Assembly (NCBI GenBank): GCA_027010905.1 | Contig: JALVBA010000217.1 | Location: forward strand, 1-7,437 | Reading direction: 5' to 3' | DNA length: 7,437 nucleotides | Origin: Marinilabiliaceae bacterium | GTDB taxonomy: Bacteria > Bacteroidota > Bacteroidia > Bacteroidales > Marinilabiliaceae | In this document: positions 1 to 7,119 of the stretch, piece by piece | How the letters are laid out: each line of letters starts with the position of its first letter | How positions within the stretch are numbered: the first letter of the stretch is position 1 | The notes under the pieces: generated by a model | Seen by the model: only the letters and a program-made list of their open reading frames with translations | What the model was told of the DNA's origin: nothing | Database searches by the model: none | Program-made: the position numbers and the translations under genes

Positions 1-7
1 AATAAAA

Positions 8-15
8 TATTTTTG
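8..15 (+). promoter_or_regulatory. Possible -7 element of a Bacteroidota promoter for porW/sprE
   Basis: The bases TATTTTTG fit the Bacteroidota -7 consensus TAnnTTTG exactly. Transcription would start near base 22 and give a leader of about 35 bases before the ATG at 57. The matching -33 element would lie before the window, so only half of the promoter can be judged. The surroundings are very AT-rich, so a chance match is possible. Confidence 0.35.
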
Positions 16-56
16 TGAAAAGTCAGTTTTATTTAAAATATTAGTTTAGTTGCCCC

Positions 57-3000
57 ATGCCATACCGGAAATATCTTCTTATTGTTCTTGTCCTTTTATG
101 GGGATGCTCTACCAAAAAAAACACATGGTTAAGTCGCACCTTTCAAAATACTACAGCGCACTACAATGTCTATTTCAATGGCAACGAAAGTTATAAGGCC
201 GGTATTAAAGATATTGAGGAGAGCTACAAAGACAACTACATAAAGGTGCTGCCGATGTTTGAGGAGTCTGATGAGTCATCTGCAGGTGTTGCATCTTCGA
301 GCATGGACAGAGCCATAGACAAAGGGACAAAGCTGATTGTTCGTCACTCAATAACTGCCCGGCCAAAGAAAAAGAGTGGAAGCAGTTCGAAAAAAAATGT
401 CAAAAACAGAAAAGAGTATAACAAATGGGTTGATGATGCCCTTTTGATGATTGGCAAAGCCCAGGTTATAAAGCATGAGTTCAGGCAGGCAATACGTACT
501 TTCGATCTGCTGATTCGTGACTTCTCCTACGAAGAGAGCAAGTACAAAGCTATGATATGGAAAGCACGTGCATACACCGAACTCAAAGATGTTAACAATG
601 CCCGGATTGCCATGGAGAGTTACGACTATGACGGCAAAGCACCGGAACATCTATATGGCGAATATATGGCCGTATATGCAAACATGCTGCTTGTTCAGGA
701 GAGATACAAAGAGGCCATTCTTTTTGTTCAGAATGCAGTAGACGGTGCAAACAACAAGGCCGATAGAGCACGTTACTCTTTCATTTTAGGCCAGATTAAG
801 CAGCTTACCGGAGACGATACCGGTGCGGCAATTGCTTACACTCAAACACTAAAAAACCGCCCGGGCTATGAGATGTCGTTTAATGCTCAGATAAAAAGGA
901 CATCAATTCTATACAAAAATGCATCGCTAGATGAGATAAAAAAGCAGATCAAGAAGATGCTTCGTGACAAAAAGAATGAAGACTTTAGAGATCAGATATA
1001 CTATGCTTTGGGTAAGGTATATCTCAATTTTGACGATGAACCGGAAGCGATAAAGAGCTTTAAAAAATCTACTGAGGTAAGTGTGGATAACGATTATCAA
1101 AAAACACTCTCTTATCTGGAGATTGCTGACATCTACTTTAACAAAGAGTTTTTCAAGCCTGCCTACCAATATTACGATAGTGCCATGACGATTATCACAG
1201 AAGATTTCAAAGATTACAACCTGATAAGTGAAAGGCATAATTCACTGCAACTTCTGGTTGAACAACTCGACATCATCAACAATAAGGATAGCCTGCTTAT
1301 GCTAGCAGACCTAAGTGAAGCTGAACGCGACAAGTTTATTGTGAAAATTATTGAAACAGAAAAAAAGAGAATTAAGGAAGAGGAGAGATTAAAAAACAGA
1401 GGTGGTGACGACTACTACGGAGGTGGAGGAGGCTATCAGTCTATGACCCGGCAAGCAGGTGGTGGAAAATGGTACTTTTATAATGTTGCCACAAAGGAGA
1501 TGGGCAAACAGGAGTTTGCACGTAGGTGGGGTAAACGCAAGCTGGCTGACGACTGGAGACGAGCTAAAAAAGGGATGGTTGAAACAAGTTCGGATGAACC
1601 CGGTGAACCGGGTGAGCCGGGAGAACCTTCTGATAATAAATCCCAGCAAGCAACTAAACCGGGAGAAGCTACAAAAACAGAGACTTCGGGAGGAACAACC
1701 CAGCGCAATATTGTTCCCACTAAAGAGTCGCTTATGGCAGACATCCCGCTAACCCCAGAATTGTATAGGGATGCAGAGTTCACCCGCGATATTAGTAAGT
1801 TTGATGCAGGTATAATCTATTTTGAACGATTGAAAAATTACCCGAAAGCAATTGAGATGTTTGAAGATTGTTTGGCTTCATCAACAATACCGGAGGAGGA
1901 TCAGGAGGATATCTACATAGCACTCTACAAAACTTATGAAGCAAGTGGAGATAGTGTAAGTATGAGAAGAGCATTAACCAGATTGAAAAATCATTTTCCG
2001 GAGAGTAAGTTTGTTCAGTTTATTGAAGATCCCAACTATTTAACCAACATCGAGACAGCAAAGAAAATTGTGGATGACGAATATGCAAGCACATACTCTA
2101 ACTACCTTTCCGGCAACTACGATGTTGTGATTGAAAAAGCCACGAACATTGAGCTAAACGATACTTCTAATATTTACATGCCAAAATATCTGTTGATAAA
2201 AGCGTTGTCGTATGCCCGAAAAGGTGATGCCGAACTGTTTAAACAGAATCTTGAAACTATTACCACTAAACATCCGGGGACTGAAGAGGCTGAATATGCA
2301 TCCCTTTTTATTGAGCAACTGGATAAAGGACGCTCTCCGGTTAAGAGTCTGAAACCTTACAGCTCTGTTCTGGCTCAAAGATTAGATGATATGAGCAAGA
2401 ATGAAAATGCTCAGCAGGCAGATGCTGAACCCGACATGACAGGATTTCTCTATGCTGAAAATGAGCCTCATAGTTTTATGGCAATACCACCAACCGGTGC
2501 AGATATTAACAGGATTATTTTTAACCTGGCTGACTTTAACTTCTCACGCTATCTGGTGAACGACTACGGGATAGAGACAACTCTGCTGCCGGACAAATCT
2601 ACTGTTATTCTTATCAAAGGATTCAAGAATAAGCTAGAGGGAATGGACTACTTCTATTCGGTGCGCGAACACGAAGATAAGCTGTTTTATTCTGATTCGG
2701 TAAAGACAAAACTCTACTCAATCTCAGAGCCAAATCTTAAGTTCTTCCTCTCCTCAGGCCAGATAAATAATTATGATGCCTTCTTCAATAATCTCTACTT
2801 AAAACTGGTGGATGTTGAGAAGCTACCTGAAGAGATGCTGCCAAAAACTGCAAAGGAGATTGCTAAACTTACGGAGCAAGAGGTAATATCTGACACTACT
2901 AAGGTGGTAACAGCGATAGCAGACAGTATCCCAAAAGTCGATTCAGCTCTAATTGCACCAACACCTGTTGTTCTACCAAAGGATAGTGCCAAAGCCAATG

Positions 3001-3518
3001 TAACTGAATCAGCCAAAGCAACTGAAGAGCAGAAAAGTGAAGTAAAGCCTGCTAAGCCCGTCAAAAAGCAAGAGGTGAAAACAGCAGAAGCAGCAGCAAC
3101 TGTCGTATTGGAGAAGCCCGAGCCTAAGAAAAAAGATAGTATTCCTACTCCATCGCCATGGGTATTTATTGCCGGAGCGCAGCAGGATGTAATTGTTATT
3201 TTCAAAAAGGGCAGAATAGATTACAACAAAATTTTGAAAATTTACACCAACTACACTAAAAATACCTATAAGAATGAGGAGTTGAAGGTTGAGATGAATG
3301 ACTTTATTGAAGGTTTTAAGTACATCTCAGTCACCGGATTTAAGAGTAAAAAGGAGGCAAAAGCCTTCCTGGATGAGTTAAGGTTGAAATCATTCTTAAT
3401 TCGTGACATTAAAAACCGGGAGTACTACTTGTGGGTAATCACTCCACAAAACAGAGCTACCCTCGAACAGAACAAAGACCTAAAAGGGTATGACACATTT
3501 TTTGAAAAAGAGTATTAA
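57..3518 (+). CDS. porW: T9SS-associated outer-membrane lipoprotein with TPR-like repeats, PorW/SprE family
   Basis: 1153 residues. The N-terminus is a type II (lipoprotein) signal: basic YRK, a hydrophobic run, then LWGC with Cys17 as the predicted lipidated residue, which supports the ATG at 57. The residues after Cys17 (STKKNT) lack the acidic surface-export signal, so the protein probably faces the periplasm. CSTKKNTWLSR, the following HYNVYFNG, and the KWYFYN / RRWGKR / DDWRR motifs (about 471-502) are what I recognise as PorW/SprE hallmarks. TPR-like helical pairs occupy about 124-390 and 570-755. Between them lie a charged coiled-coil stretch (about 423-448), a Gly-rich patch (455-459) and a GEP repeat (514-524). 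The C-terminus holds two copies of one module (60-residue cores 855-914 and 1094-1153) joined by an Ala/Lys/Pro-rich linker. PorW/SprE is needed for T9SS secretion and gliding, and PorW is reported to contact the PorK/PorN ring. From memory the well-studied homologues are shorter (about 600-870 residues), so this is a long form. The family call is firm; the exact role in this organism is inferred. Confidence 0.82.
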   Translation: MPYRKYLLIVLVLLWGCSTKKNTWLSRTFQNTTAHYNVYFNGNESYKAGIKDIEESYKDNYIKVLPMFEESDESSAGVASSSMDRAIDKGTKLIVRHSITARPKKKSGSSSKKNVKNRKEYNKWVDDALLMIGKAQVIKHEFRQAIRTFDLLIRDFSYEESKYKAMIWKARAYTELKDVNNARIAMESYDYDGKAPEHLYGEYMAVYANMLLVQERYKEAILFVQNAVDGANNKADRARYSFILGQIKQLTGDDTGAAIAYTQTLKNRPGYEMSFNAQIKRTSILYKNASLDEIKKQIKKMLRDKKNEDFRDQIYYALGKVYLNFDDEPEAIKSFKKSTEVSVDNDYQKTLSYLEIADIYFNKEFFKPAYQYYDSAMTIITEDFKDYNLISERHNSLQLLVEQLDIINNKDSLLMLADLSEAERDKFIVKIIETEKKRIKEEERLKNRGGDDYYGGGGGYQSMTRQAGGGKWYFYNVATKEMGKQEFARRWGKRKLADDWRRAKKGMVETSSDEPGEPGEPGEPSDNKSQQATKPGEATKTETSGGTTQRNIVPTKESLMADIPLTPELYRDAEFTRDISKFDAGIIYFERLKNYPKAIEMFEDCLASSTIPEEDQEDIYIALYKTYEASGDSVSMRRALTRLKNHFPESKFVQFIEDPNYLTNIETAKKIVDDEYASTYSNYLSGNYDVVIEKATNIELNDTSNIYMPKYLLIKALSYARKGDAELFKQNLETITTKHPGTEEAEYASLFIEQLDKGRSPVKSLKPYSSVLAQRLDDMSKNENAQQADAEPDMTGFLYAENEPHSFMAIPPTGADINRIIFNLADFNFSRYLVNDYGIETTLLPDKSTVILIKGFKNKLEGMDYFYSVREHEDKLFYSDSVKTKLYSISEPNLKFFLSSGQINNYDAFFNNLYLKLVDVEKLPEEMLPKTAKEIAKLTEQEVISDTTKVVTAIADSIPKVDSALIAPTPVVLPKDSAKANVTESAKATEEQKSEVKPAKPVKKQEVKTAEAAATVVLEKPEPKKKDSIPTPSPWVFIAGAQQDVIVIFKKGRIDYNKILKIYTNYTKNTYKNEELKVEMNDFIEGFKYISVTGFKSKKEAKAFLDELRLKSFLIRDIKNREYYLWVITPQNRATLEQNKDLKGYDTFFEKEY
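1596..1631 (+). repeat. 9-base tandem repeat encoding a collagen-like Gly-Glu-Pro tract
   Basis: Four imperfect 9-base units (GAACCCGGT, GAACCGGGT, GAGCCGGGA, GAACCTTCT) encode E-P-G three times and then E-P-S, at residues 514-525 of the PorW-like protein. The units keep the reading frame, so copy-number change would lengthen or shorten the linker without a frameshift. The tract lies in the disordered linker between the two TPR-like blocks. Confidence 0.75.
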
Positions 3519-3601
3519 TGTTATGATTTGATGATTTGGTTATCTAGTGTTTTTGTACACTCTTCAACTAATTATCATTTCACATATTAACAAAGCAACA
3601 G

Positions 3602-5155
3602 ATGGCAAAGCAGATAAAGATATTGTGGGTAGATGATGAGATTGACTTATTAAAATCTCATGTGATATATTTGACTGAGAAGGGATTTGAAGTAGAGACT
3701 GCTACAAACGGTCAGGATGCACTTGATATGATTGAATCAGAGTTTTATGACCTGATATTCCTCGATGAAAATATGCCGGGACTGAGTGGCCTGCAAACGC
3801 TAACACGCATAAAGGAGATGCGACCTGAATGGCCTGTAATAATGATTACAAAGTCGGAGGAGGAGAATATTATGGAGGAGGCCATTGGCCGAAAAATAGC
3901 CGACTATCTTATTAAGCCGGTCAATCCTACCCAGATACTATCATCAATAAAAAAGAATATTGATAAACGTCGCCTGATTACTGAAACTACAACATCAACG
4001 TACCAGTCGGAATTTAGCCAGATCTCACTAAAAATTAACGACTCTTTTACTTTTGATGACTGGGTGAATATATACAAAAAGCTATCCTACTGGGAGCTGG
4101 AGCTGCAGGAGGGTGAAGATACCATGGATGAAGTTATGTTGATGCAAAAAACTCAGGCTAACCATGCCTTCACAAAATTCATAAAGAAAAACTATCTTGA
4201 TTGGTTAAACGCTGATGTTGAGTCTCCACTCATGTCACATCAGCTAATGAAAGACAAAATCTTGCCACTTCTTGAAGACGGACACAAGGTTGTCTATATC
4301 GTGATTGATAATTTCAGATATGACCAGTGGGAGGTGCTGAAAAGAGATATGGCAGAAGATTACATCACAGAAGAGGAGAATATCTACTGTAGCATACTGC
4401 CCACTTCAACACAATACGCACGTAACTCCCTCTTCTCGGGGTTGATGCCGGCACAGATAAAAAAGATGTATCCCGAATACTGGCTTGAAGAGGATGATGA
4501 GGGAGGTAAAAATCAGTTTGAAGATAAGCTGATAGGTACATTCTTTCAGCGGTTCAGAAAACCCTATACTCACACCTACCGGAAAATCCTCAATCATGAG
4601 TATGGTAAGAAACTGTTGGATCAACTTCCTGAACTTTTGAAAAATGATTTGGTAGCTGTTGTTTACAATTTTGTGGATATGCTGTCGCATGCCCGTACCG
4701 AGGTGAAAATGATAAAAGAGCTGGCGGCCAACGAGGCAGCCTACCGATCATTAACGCACTCGTGGTTTAGTCACTCATCACTAAAAGAACTGCTGCTAAG
4801 ACTGAAAAAAGAGGATGTTAAGATTGTTATTACTACCGACCATGGAACAATAAGAGTGCAGGATCCGATTAAGGTTATCGGTGATAAAAACATCAGCCTG
4901 AACCTGAGATATAAGCAAGGTAAAAATTTAAGGTACAATGCAAAAGAGGTGTTCGAGGTGAAAGATCCCGACAAGGCAATGCTGCCAAAGCCGAACCTGT
5001 CGACATCGTACATATTTGCCACCTGTACCGATTTTTTTGCCTATCCAAATAACTACAACCACTATGTGAGCTATTACAAAGACACTTTTCAGCACGGTGG
5101 TATCTCACTCGAAGAGATGCTTATTCCGTTTGTTGTATTGCAATCGCGTAAATAG
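3602..5155 (+). CDS. porX: PorX: response regulator with PglZ (alkaline-phosphatase-fold) output domain
   Basis: 517 residues. Residues 1-120 form a complete receiver domain: acidic pocket Asp11/Asp12, phospho-acceptor Asp55 in FLDENMPG, switch Thr83 and Lys105 in the IKP motif. A helical connector (about 121-225) leads to a PglZ domain (about 228-515). Its expected metal and catalytic residues are all visible: Asp236 in VIDNFRYDQ, the PTST motif with Thr268/Thr270 as candidate nucleophile, Asp359 and His363 in NFVDMLSHAR, Asp413-His414 in TTDHGT, and His498 in QHGGISLEE. PorX works with the sensor kinase PorY and the ECF sigma factor SigP to control T9SS genes in Porphyromonas gingivalis, and its PglZ domain is reported to be a zinc-dependent phosphodiesterase acting on oligonucleotides. 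There is no DNA-binding domain. The gene starts 83 bases after porW. That gap has no exact TAnnTTTG element and only a weak 5-bp hairpin (3546-3561), so read-through from porW is possible. PorY and SigP are not in the window. Confidence 0.93.
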   Translation: MAKQIKILWVDDEIDLLKSHVIYLTEKGFEVETATNGQDALDMIESEFYDLIFLDENMPGLSGLQTLTRIKEMRPEWPVIMITKSEEENIMEEAIGRKIADYLIKPVNPTQILSSIKKNIDKRRLITETTTSTYQSEFSQISLKINDSFTFDDWVNIYKKLSYWELELQEGEDTMDEVMLMQKTQANHAFTKFIKKNYLDWLNADVESPLMSHQLMKDKILPLLEDGHKVVYIVIDNFRYDQWEVLKRDMAEDYITEEENIYCSILPTSTQYARNSLFSGLMPAQIKKMYPEYWLEEDDEGGKNQFEDKLIGTFFQRFRKPYTHTYRKILNHEYGKKLLDQLPELLKNDLVAVVYNFVDMLSHARTEVKMIKELAANEAAYRSLTHSWFSHSSLKELLLRLKKEDVKIVITTDHGTIRVQDPIKVIGDKNISLNLRYKQGKNLRYNAKEVFEVKDPDKAMLPKPNLSTSYIFATCTDFFAYPNNYNHYVSYYKDTFQHGGISLEEMLIPFVVLQSRK

Positions 5156-5194
5156 AGATAACCAAAGCAAATTACAAAACTCAGTAGAGACAAT

Positions 5195-5620
5195 ATGAAC
5201 AGATTAACTATTGAATCTCTTGACAATATAGATGACGTTGCAAAAGAGTTTCTTGCAAAATACAGATCACACAGAGTAGTTGCTTTCTACGGTGAGATGG
5301 GAGCAGGTAAAACCACATTTATTAAAGCACTTTGCCGGGCAATGGATGTTGAGGATGATGTGAATAGCCCAAGCTTTTCAATTATTAATGAGTATTGCAC
5401 CAAAACGGGCGATACAATTTTTCATTTCGATTTTTACCGATTGAAAACTATTGATGAGGCTCTCGATATTGGTTACGAAGAGTACATCTATTCGGGCAAC
5501 TACTGCTTTATGGAGTGGCCGGAGAAGATTGAGCCCCTGCTTCCGGAAACCAGACTTGACGTAACAATTGAAGATACTGATGGTGGAAAGCGGCTAGTAT
5601 CAGTTGTTAGCAGAAACTAA
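5195..5620 (+). CDS. tsaE: TsaE, ATPase subunit of the tRNA t6A37 threonylcarbamoyl-transfer complex
   Basis: 141 residues, close to the usual length of 140-155. Walker A is GEMGAGKTT (33-41). It is followed by the family motif NSPSFSIINEY (57-67), the Walker B-like HFDFYRL with Asp79 (77-83), and the EWPEK motif with Glu107 (107-111). TsaE is a cytoplasmic P-loop ATPase that works with TsaB and TsaD to attach the threonylcarbamoyl group, made by TsaC/Sua5, to A37 of tRNAs reading ANN codons. None of those partners is in the window. The gene begins 39 bases after the porX stop with no promoter or terminator that I can see between them, so the two are probably one transcript. The start ATG at 5195 puts the family's N-terminal strand (LTIESLDN) in frame right away. 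Confidence 0.95.
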   Translation: MNRLTIESLDNIDDVAKEFLAKYRSHRVVAFYGEMGAGKTTFIKALCRAMDVEDDVNSPSFSIINEYCTKTGDTIFHFDFYRLKTIDEALDIGYEEYIYSGNYCFMEWPEKIEPLLPETRLDVTIEDTDGGKRLVSVVSRN

Positions 5621-5653
5621 AGTAGCATCACAAAGAATAACGGAATCGTTCTT

Positions 5654-5692
5654 AAAGAGTATAACTAAACATTTGATTCTGTTCTCTTTTTT
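5654..5692 (+). terminator. Weak candidate terminator after tsaE
   Basis: AAAGAG (5654-5659) and CTCTTT (5684-5689) are a perfect inverted pair. It can extend by AAC (5663-5665) with GTT (5681-5683) if TAT is bulged out. The right arm runs into a six-T tract (5687-5692). The stem is AT-rich and the loop is about 15 bases, so it is weak for an intrinsic terminator. It also overlaps the predicted promoter of the next gene, so it may have no function. Confidence 0.25.
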
Positions 5693-5702
5693 ACTAAATT
5701 TA
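5672..5702 (+). promoter_or_regulatory. Predicted Bacteroidota-type promoter for the ald-like gene
   Basis: A -33 element TTTG (5672-5675) and a -7 element TAAATTTA (5695-5702) are separated by 19 bases. The -7 element matches TAnnTTTG at all positions but the last. Spacing and sequence both fit the Bacteroidota housekeeping sigma factor. Transcription would start near 5709, giving a leader of about 36 bases. This suggests the ald-like gene is transcribed separately from porX-tsaE. Confidence 0.45.
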
Positions 5703-5744
5703 GATTTTTAAAGTCCGTTAATGTAAACTGATGCAATAACTGAA

Positions 5745-6959
5745 ATGGAAAATAATCCTATTCAATACTCTTTTGGCAGCACAGGCCTTCTACCTAAAGA
5801 GGAGATGCTGGAAATAGGCAGAAAGAAAAGAAAACTTGTAATAGGCATTCCCAAAGAGACATCAAAGTTTGAAAACAGAATCCCACTTACTCCACAGGGT
5901 GTTGAGCTGCTAGTGATGAACGGTCATGCAGTGCTTCTTGAAACAGGAGCCGGCGACGGTGCTAACTACTCCGACAACGACTTTAGCGAATGCGGCGCAA
6001 CAATAATTAAAAATAGTAAGGAGATATTTCAGGCTGATGTGATTTTGAAAGTATCACCACTATCGATAGATGAGATTAACCTGCTTAAACACGACCAACT
6101 GGTAATTTCACTTCTTTACCTCTACAATCAGAGTAAAGAGAAACTGAAAAAGATGCTAAGAAAAAAAGTTAATGCTATCGCTTTTGAATTTCTGAAAGAT
6201 GATACCAATTGCTACCCCGTGATTCGTAGCATGAGCGAGATAGAGGGATATGCCTCGGTTATGATTGCCAGTGAATTTCTGAGTAAAGCACACAATGGCA
6301 AAGGTGTTTTGTTGGGAGGTATAACAGGCGTCTCACCAGCCGAGATTGTTATTTTGGGTGCAGGTACAGCAGGTGAGTTTGCTGCACGAGCAGCAATTGG
6401 TTTGGGAGCTAATGTGAAAGTTTTTGACAACTCATACCGAAATCTGCGTGACCTGGAGTTGAATCTGGGGCAGCGCGTTTTCACCTCAGTGTTACATCCT
6501 CACACACTCACAAAAGCATTAAAGTCGGCCGATGCAGTTCTGGGTAGTTTAAGATATCTTCAATCGGGTCATTCATTCATGGTTACTGAAACTCAGGTTG
6601 CACAGATGAAAAAAGGCTCAATAATAATTGACCTTAGCATGGATCAGGGAGGCTGTTTTGAATCTTCAATGTGCACCGACCTCGAACATCCGGTATTCAT
6701 TAAACATGGAGTTATTCACTACTGCGTACCCAACATTGCCTCACGGGTATCACGCACCGCATCAATAGCCCTCAGTAATATCTTTGCCCCCATAATGCTA
6801 CAGGTGGCTGAGTCAGGGGGGATACACCAGTTAGTAAAGGAGAGTGCCGGCATCAGTCAGGGGATTTATGCCTACCGCGGTATACTAACCAACAACCATA
6901 TTGGCAAAAGATTCAATATTCCATCGCAGGATATCGGACTGCTAATGGCAGCATTTTAA
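5745..6959 (+). CDS. ald: Alanine dehydrogenase / NAD(P) transhydrogenase alpha-family protein, Bacteroidota type
   Basis: 404 residues, about 30 more than classical alanine dehydrogenases (about 370), mostly an N-terminal extension (1-30, including LLPKEEMLEIG) that I associate with the Bacteroidota form; this supports the ATG at 5745. The N-terminal catalytic domain has GIPKET with Arg45 (equivalent to the substrate Arg15 of classical enzymes) and Lys102 in ILKVSP (equivalent to Lys75). The NAD-binding Rossmann domain has VILGAGTAGE with the Gly-rich loop at 205-210 and an acidic end (VFDNS). Asp300 in MDQGG matches the catalytic Asp270, and HYCVPNIASR (325-334) is the conserved core. Classical enzymes convert L-alanine + NAD+ + water to pyruvate + ammonia + NADH. 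However, the region of the catalytic His96 (YLHLA in Bacillus) reads LLYLYNQS here (123-130) with no histidine, so alanine dehydrogenase activity should not be assumed. The family call is firm; the substrate is uncertain. It follows tsaE by 124 bases and has its own likely promoter. Confidence 0.85.
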   Translation: MENNPIQYSFGSTGLLPKEEMLEIGRKKRKLVIGIPKETSKFENRIPLTPQGVELLVMNGHAVLLETGAGDGANYSDNDFSECGATIIKNSKEIFQADVILKVSPLSIDEINLLKHDQLVISLLYLYNQSKEKLKKMLRKKVNAIAFEFLKDDTNCYPVIRSMSEIEGYASVMIASEFLSKAHNGKGVLLGGITGVSPAEIVILGAGTAGEFAARAAIGLGANVKVFDNSYRNLRDLELNLGQRVFTSVLHPHTLTKALKSADAVLGSLRYLQSGHSFMVTETQVAQMKKGSIIIDLSMDQGGCFESSMCTDLEHPVFIKHGVIHYCVPNIASRVSRTASIALSNIFAPIMLQVAESGGIHQLVKESAGISQGIYAYRGILTNNHIGKRFNIPSQDIGLLMAAF

Positions 6960-6987
6960 TATGGCTAATAACCTAAAATATAAAGGT

Positions 6988-7021
6988 AATAACTAGCTTT
7001 ATGCAGTAGTAAGCGGTTATT
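6988..7021 (+). other. AT-rich stem-loop after the ald-like gene
   Basis: AATAAC (6988-6993) pairs with GTTATT (7016-7021), and GCTT (6996-6999) with AAGC (7011-7014). Together they form a 10-bp stem with a small internal loop and an 11-base loop. No T tract follows, so it is not a standard intrinsic terminator. It could protect the 3' end of the ald mRNA, or be chance in AT-rich DNA. A second copy of AATAACC at 6967-6973 could compete for the same right arm. Confidence 0.25.
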
Positions 7022-7022
7022 G

Positions 7023-7105
7023 TGACAGGCATTTCTCATCAAAATGACGTAAAGATGACATAAGAATAATACATCAAACGTTATTGATTTGATTTATTTT
7101 TGTCA
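7023..7105 (+). promoter_or_regulatory. Cluster of TGAC half-sites upstream of the XRE-family gene, possible operator
   Basis: TGAC occurs at 7023-7026, 7045-7048 and 7056-7059, that is with steps of 22 and 11 bases, or whole helical turns. An inverted copy lies at 7102-7105. The last two belong to a perfect 7-base inverted pair, GATGACA (7054-7060) and TGTCATC (7101-7107), which flanks the region where the -33 element of the next gene would lie and overlaps the end of its -7 element. Autoregulators of this type often bind such sites, but no binding site is known for this protein. Confidence 0.25.
7095..7102 (+). promoter_or_regulatory. Possible -7 element for the XRE-family gene
   Basis: TATTTTTG matches TAnnTTTG exactly and is identical to the element at 8-15. 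Transcription would begin around 7108, leaving a leader of only about 11 bases before the ATG at 7120. No TTTG lies at the right distance upstream, so the -33 half is missing or the promoter needs an activator. Confidence 0.35.
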
Positions 7106-7119
7106 TCAAAAAAGTAAAT

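Noticed and set aside
1459..1752. A 97-codon + strand open frame inside the PorW-like gene
   Set aside because: It lies wholly within the PorW/SprE coding region in another frame, shows no recognisable domain, and the covering frame has clear family motifs (WYFYN, RRWG, DDWRR) at the same place.
1478..1783. Antisense open frame with a Gly-Ser-Pro repeat
   Set aside because: The repeat is only the reverse complement of the in-frame GEP tract of porW; there is no independent support for a gene on this strand.
2795..3205. 136-codon antisense open frame, Ser/Ala/Thr-rich
   Set aside because: It mirrors the Ala/Lys/Pro-rich linker of porW; biased composition on the coding strand explains the absence of stops on the other strand.
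3522..3555. Promoter for porX within the porW-porX gap
   Set aside because: TTTG motifs are present (for example 3527-3530), but no exact TAnnTTTG follows at the right spacing; the nearest candidates have the wrong internal spacing.
3546..3561. Hairpin AGTGT/ACACT between porW and porX as a terminator
   Set aside because: The stem has only 5 base pairs, with a T-rich loop and no T tract after it, so it is too weak to call.
5633..5653. Hairpin AACG-GAAT-CGTT with an outer AAG/CTT pair just after tsaE
   Set aside because: It needs a 3-base bulge and is followed by a purine-rich stretch, not a T tract; it is not supportable as a terminator.
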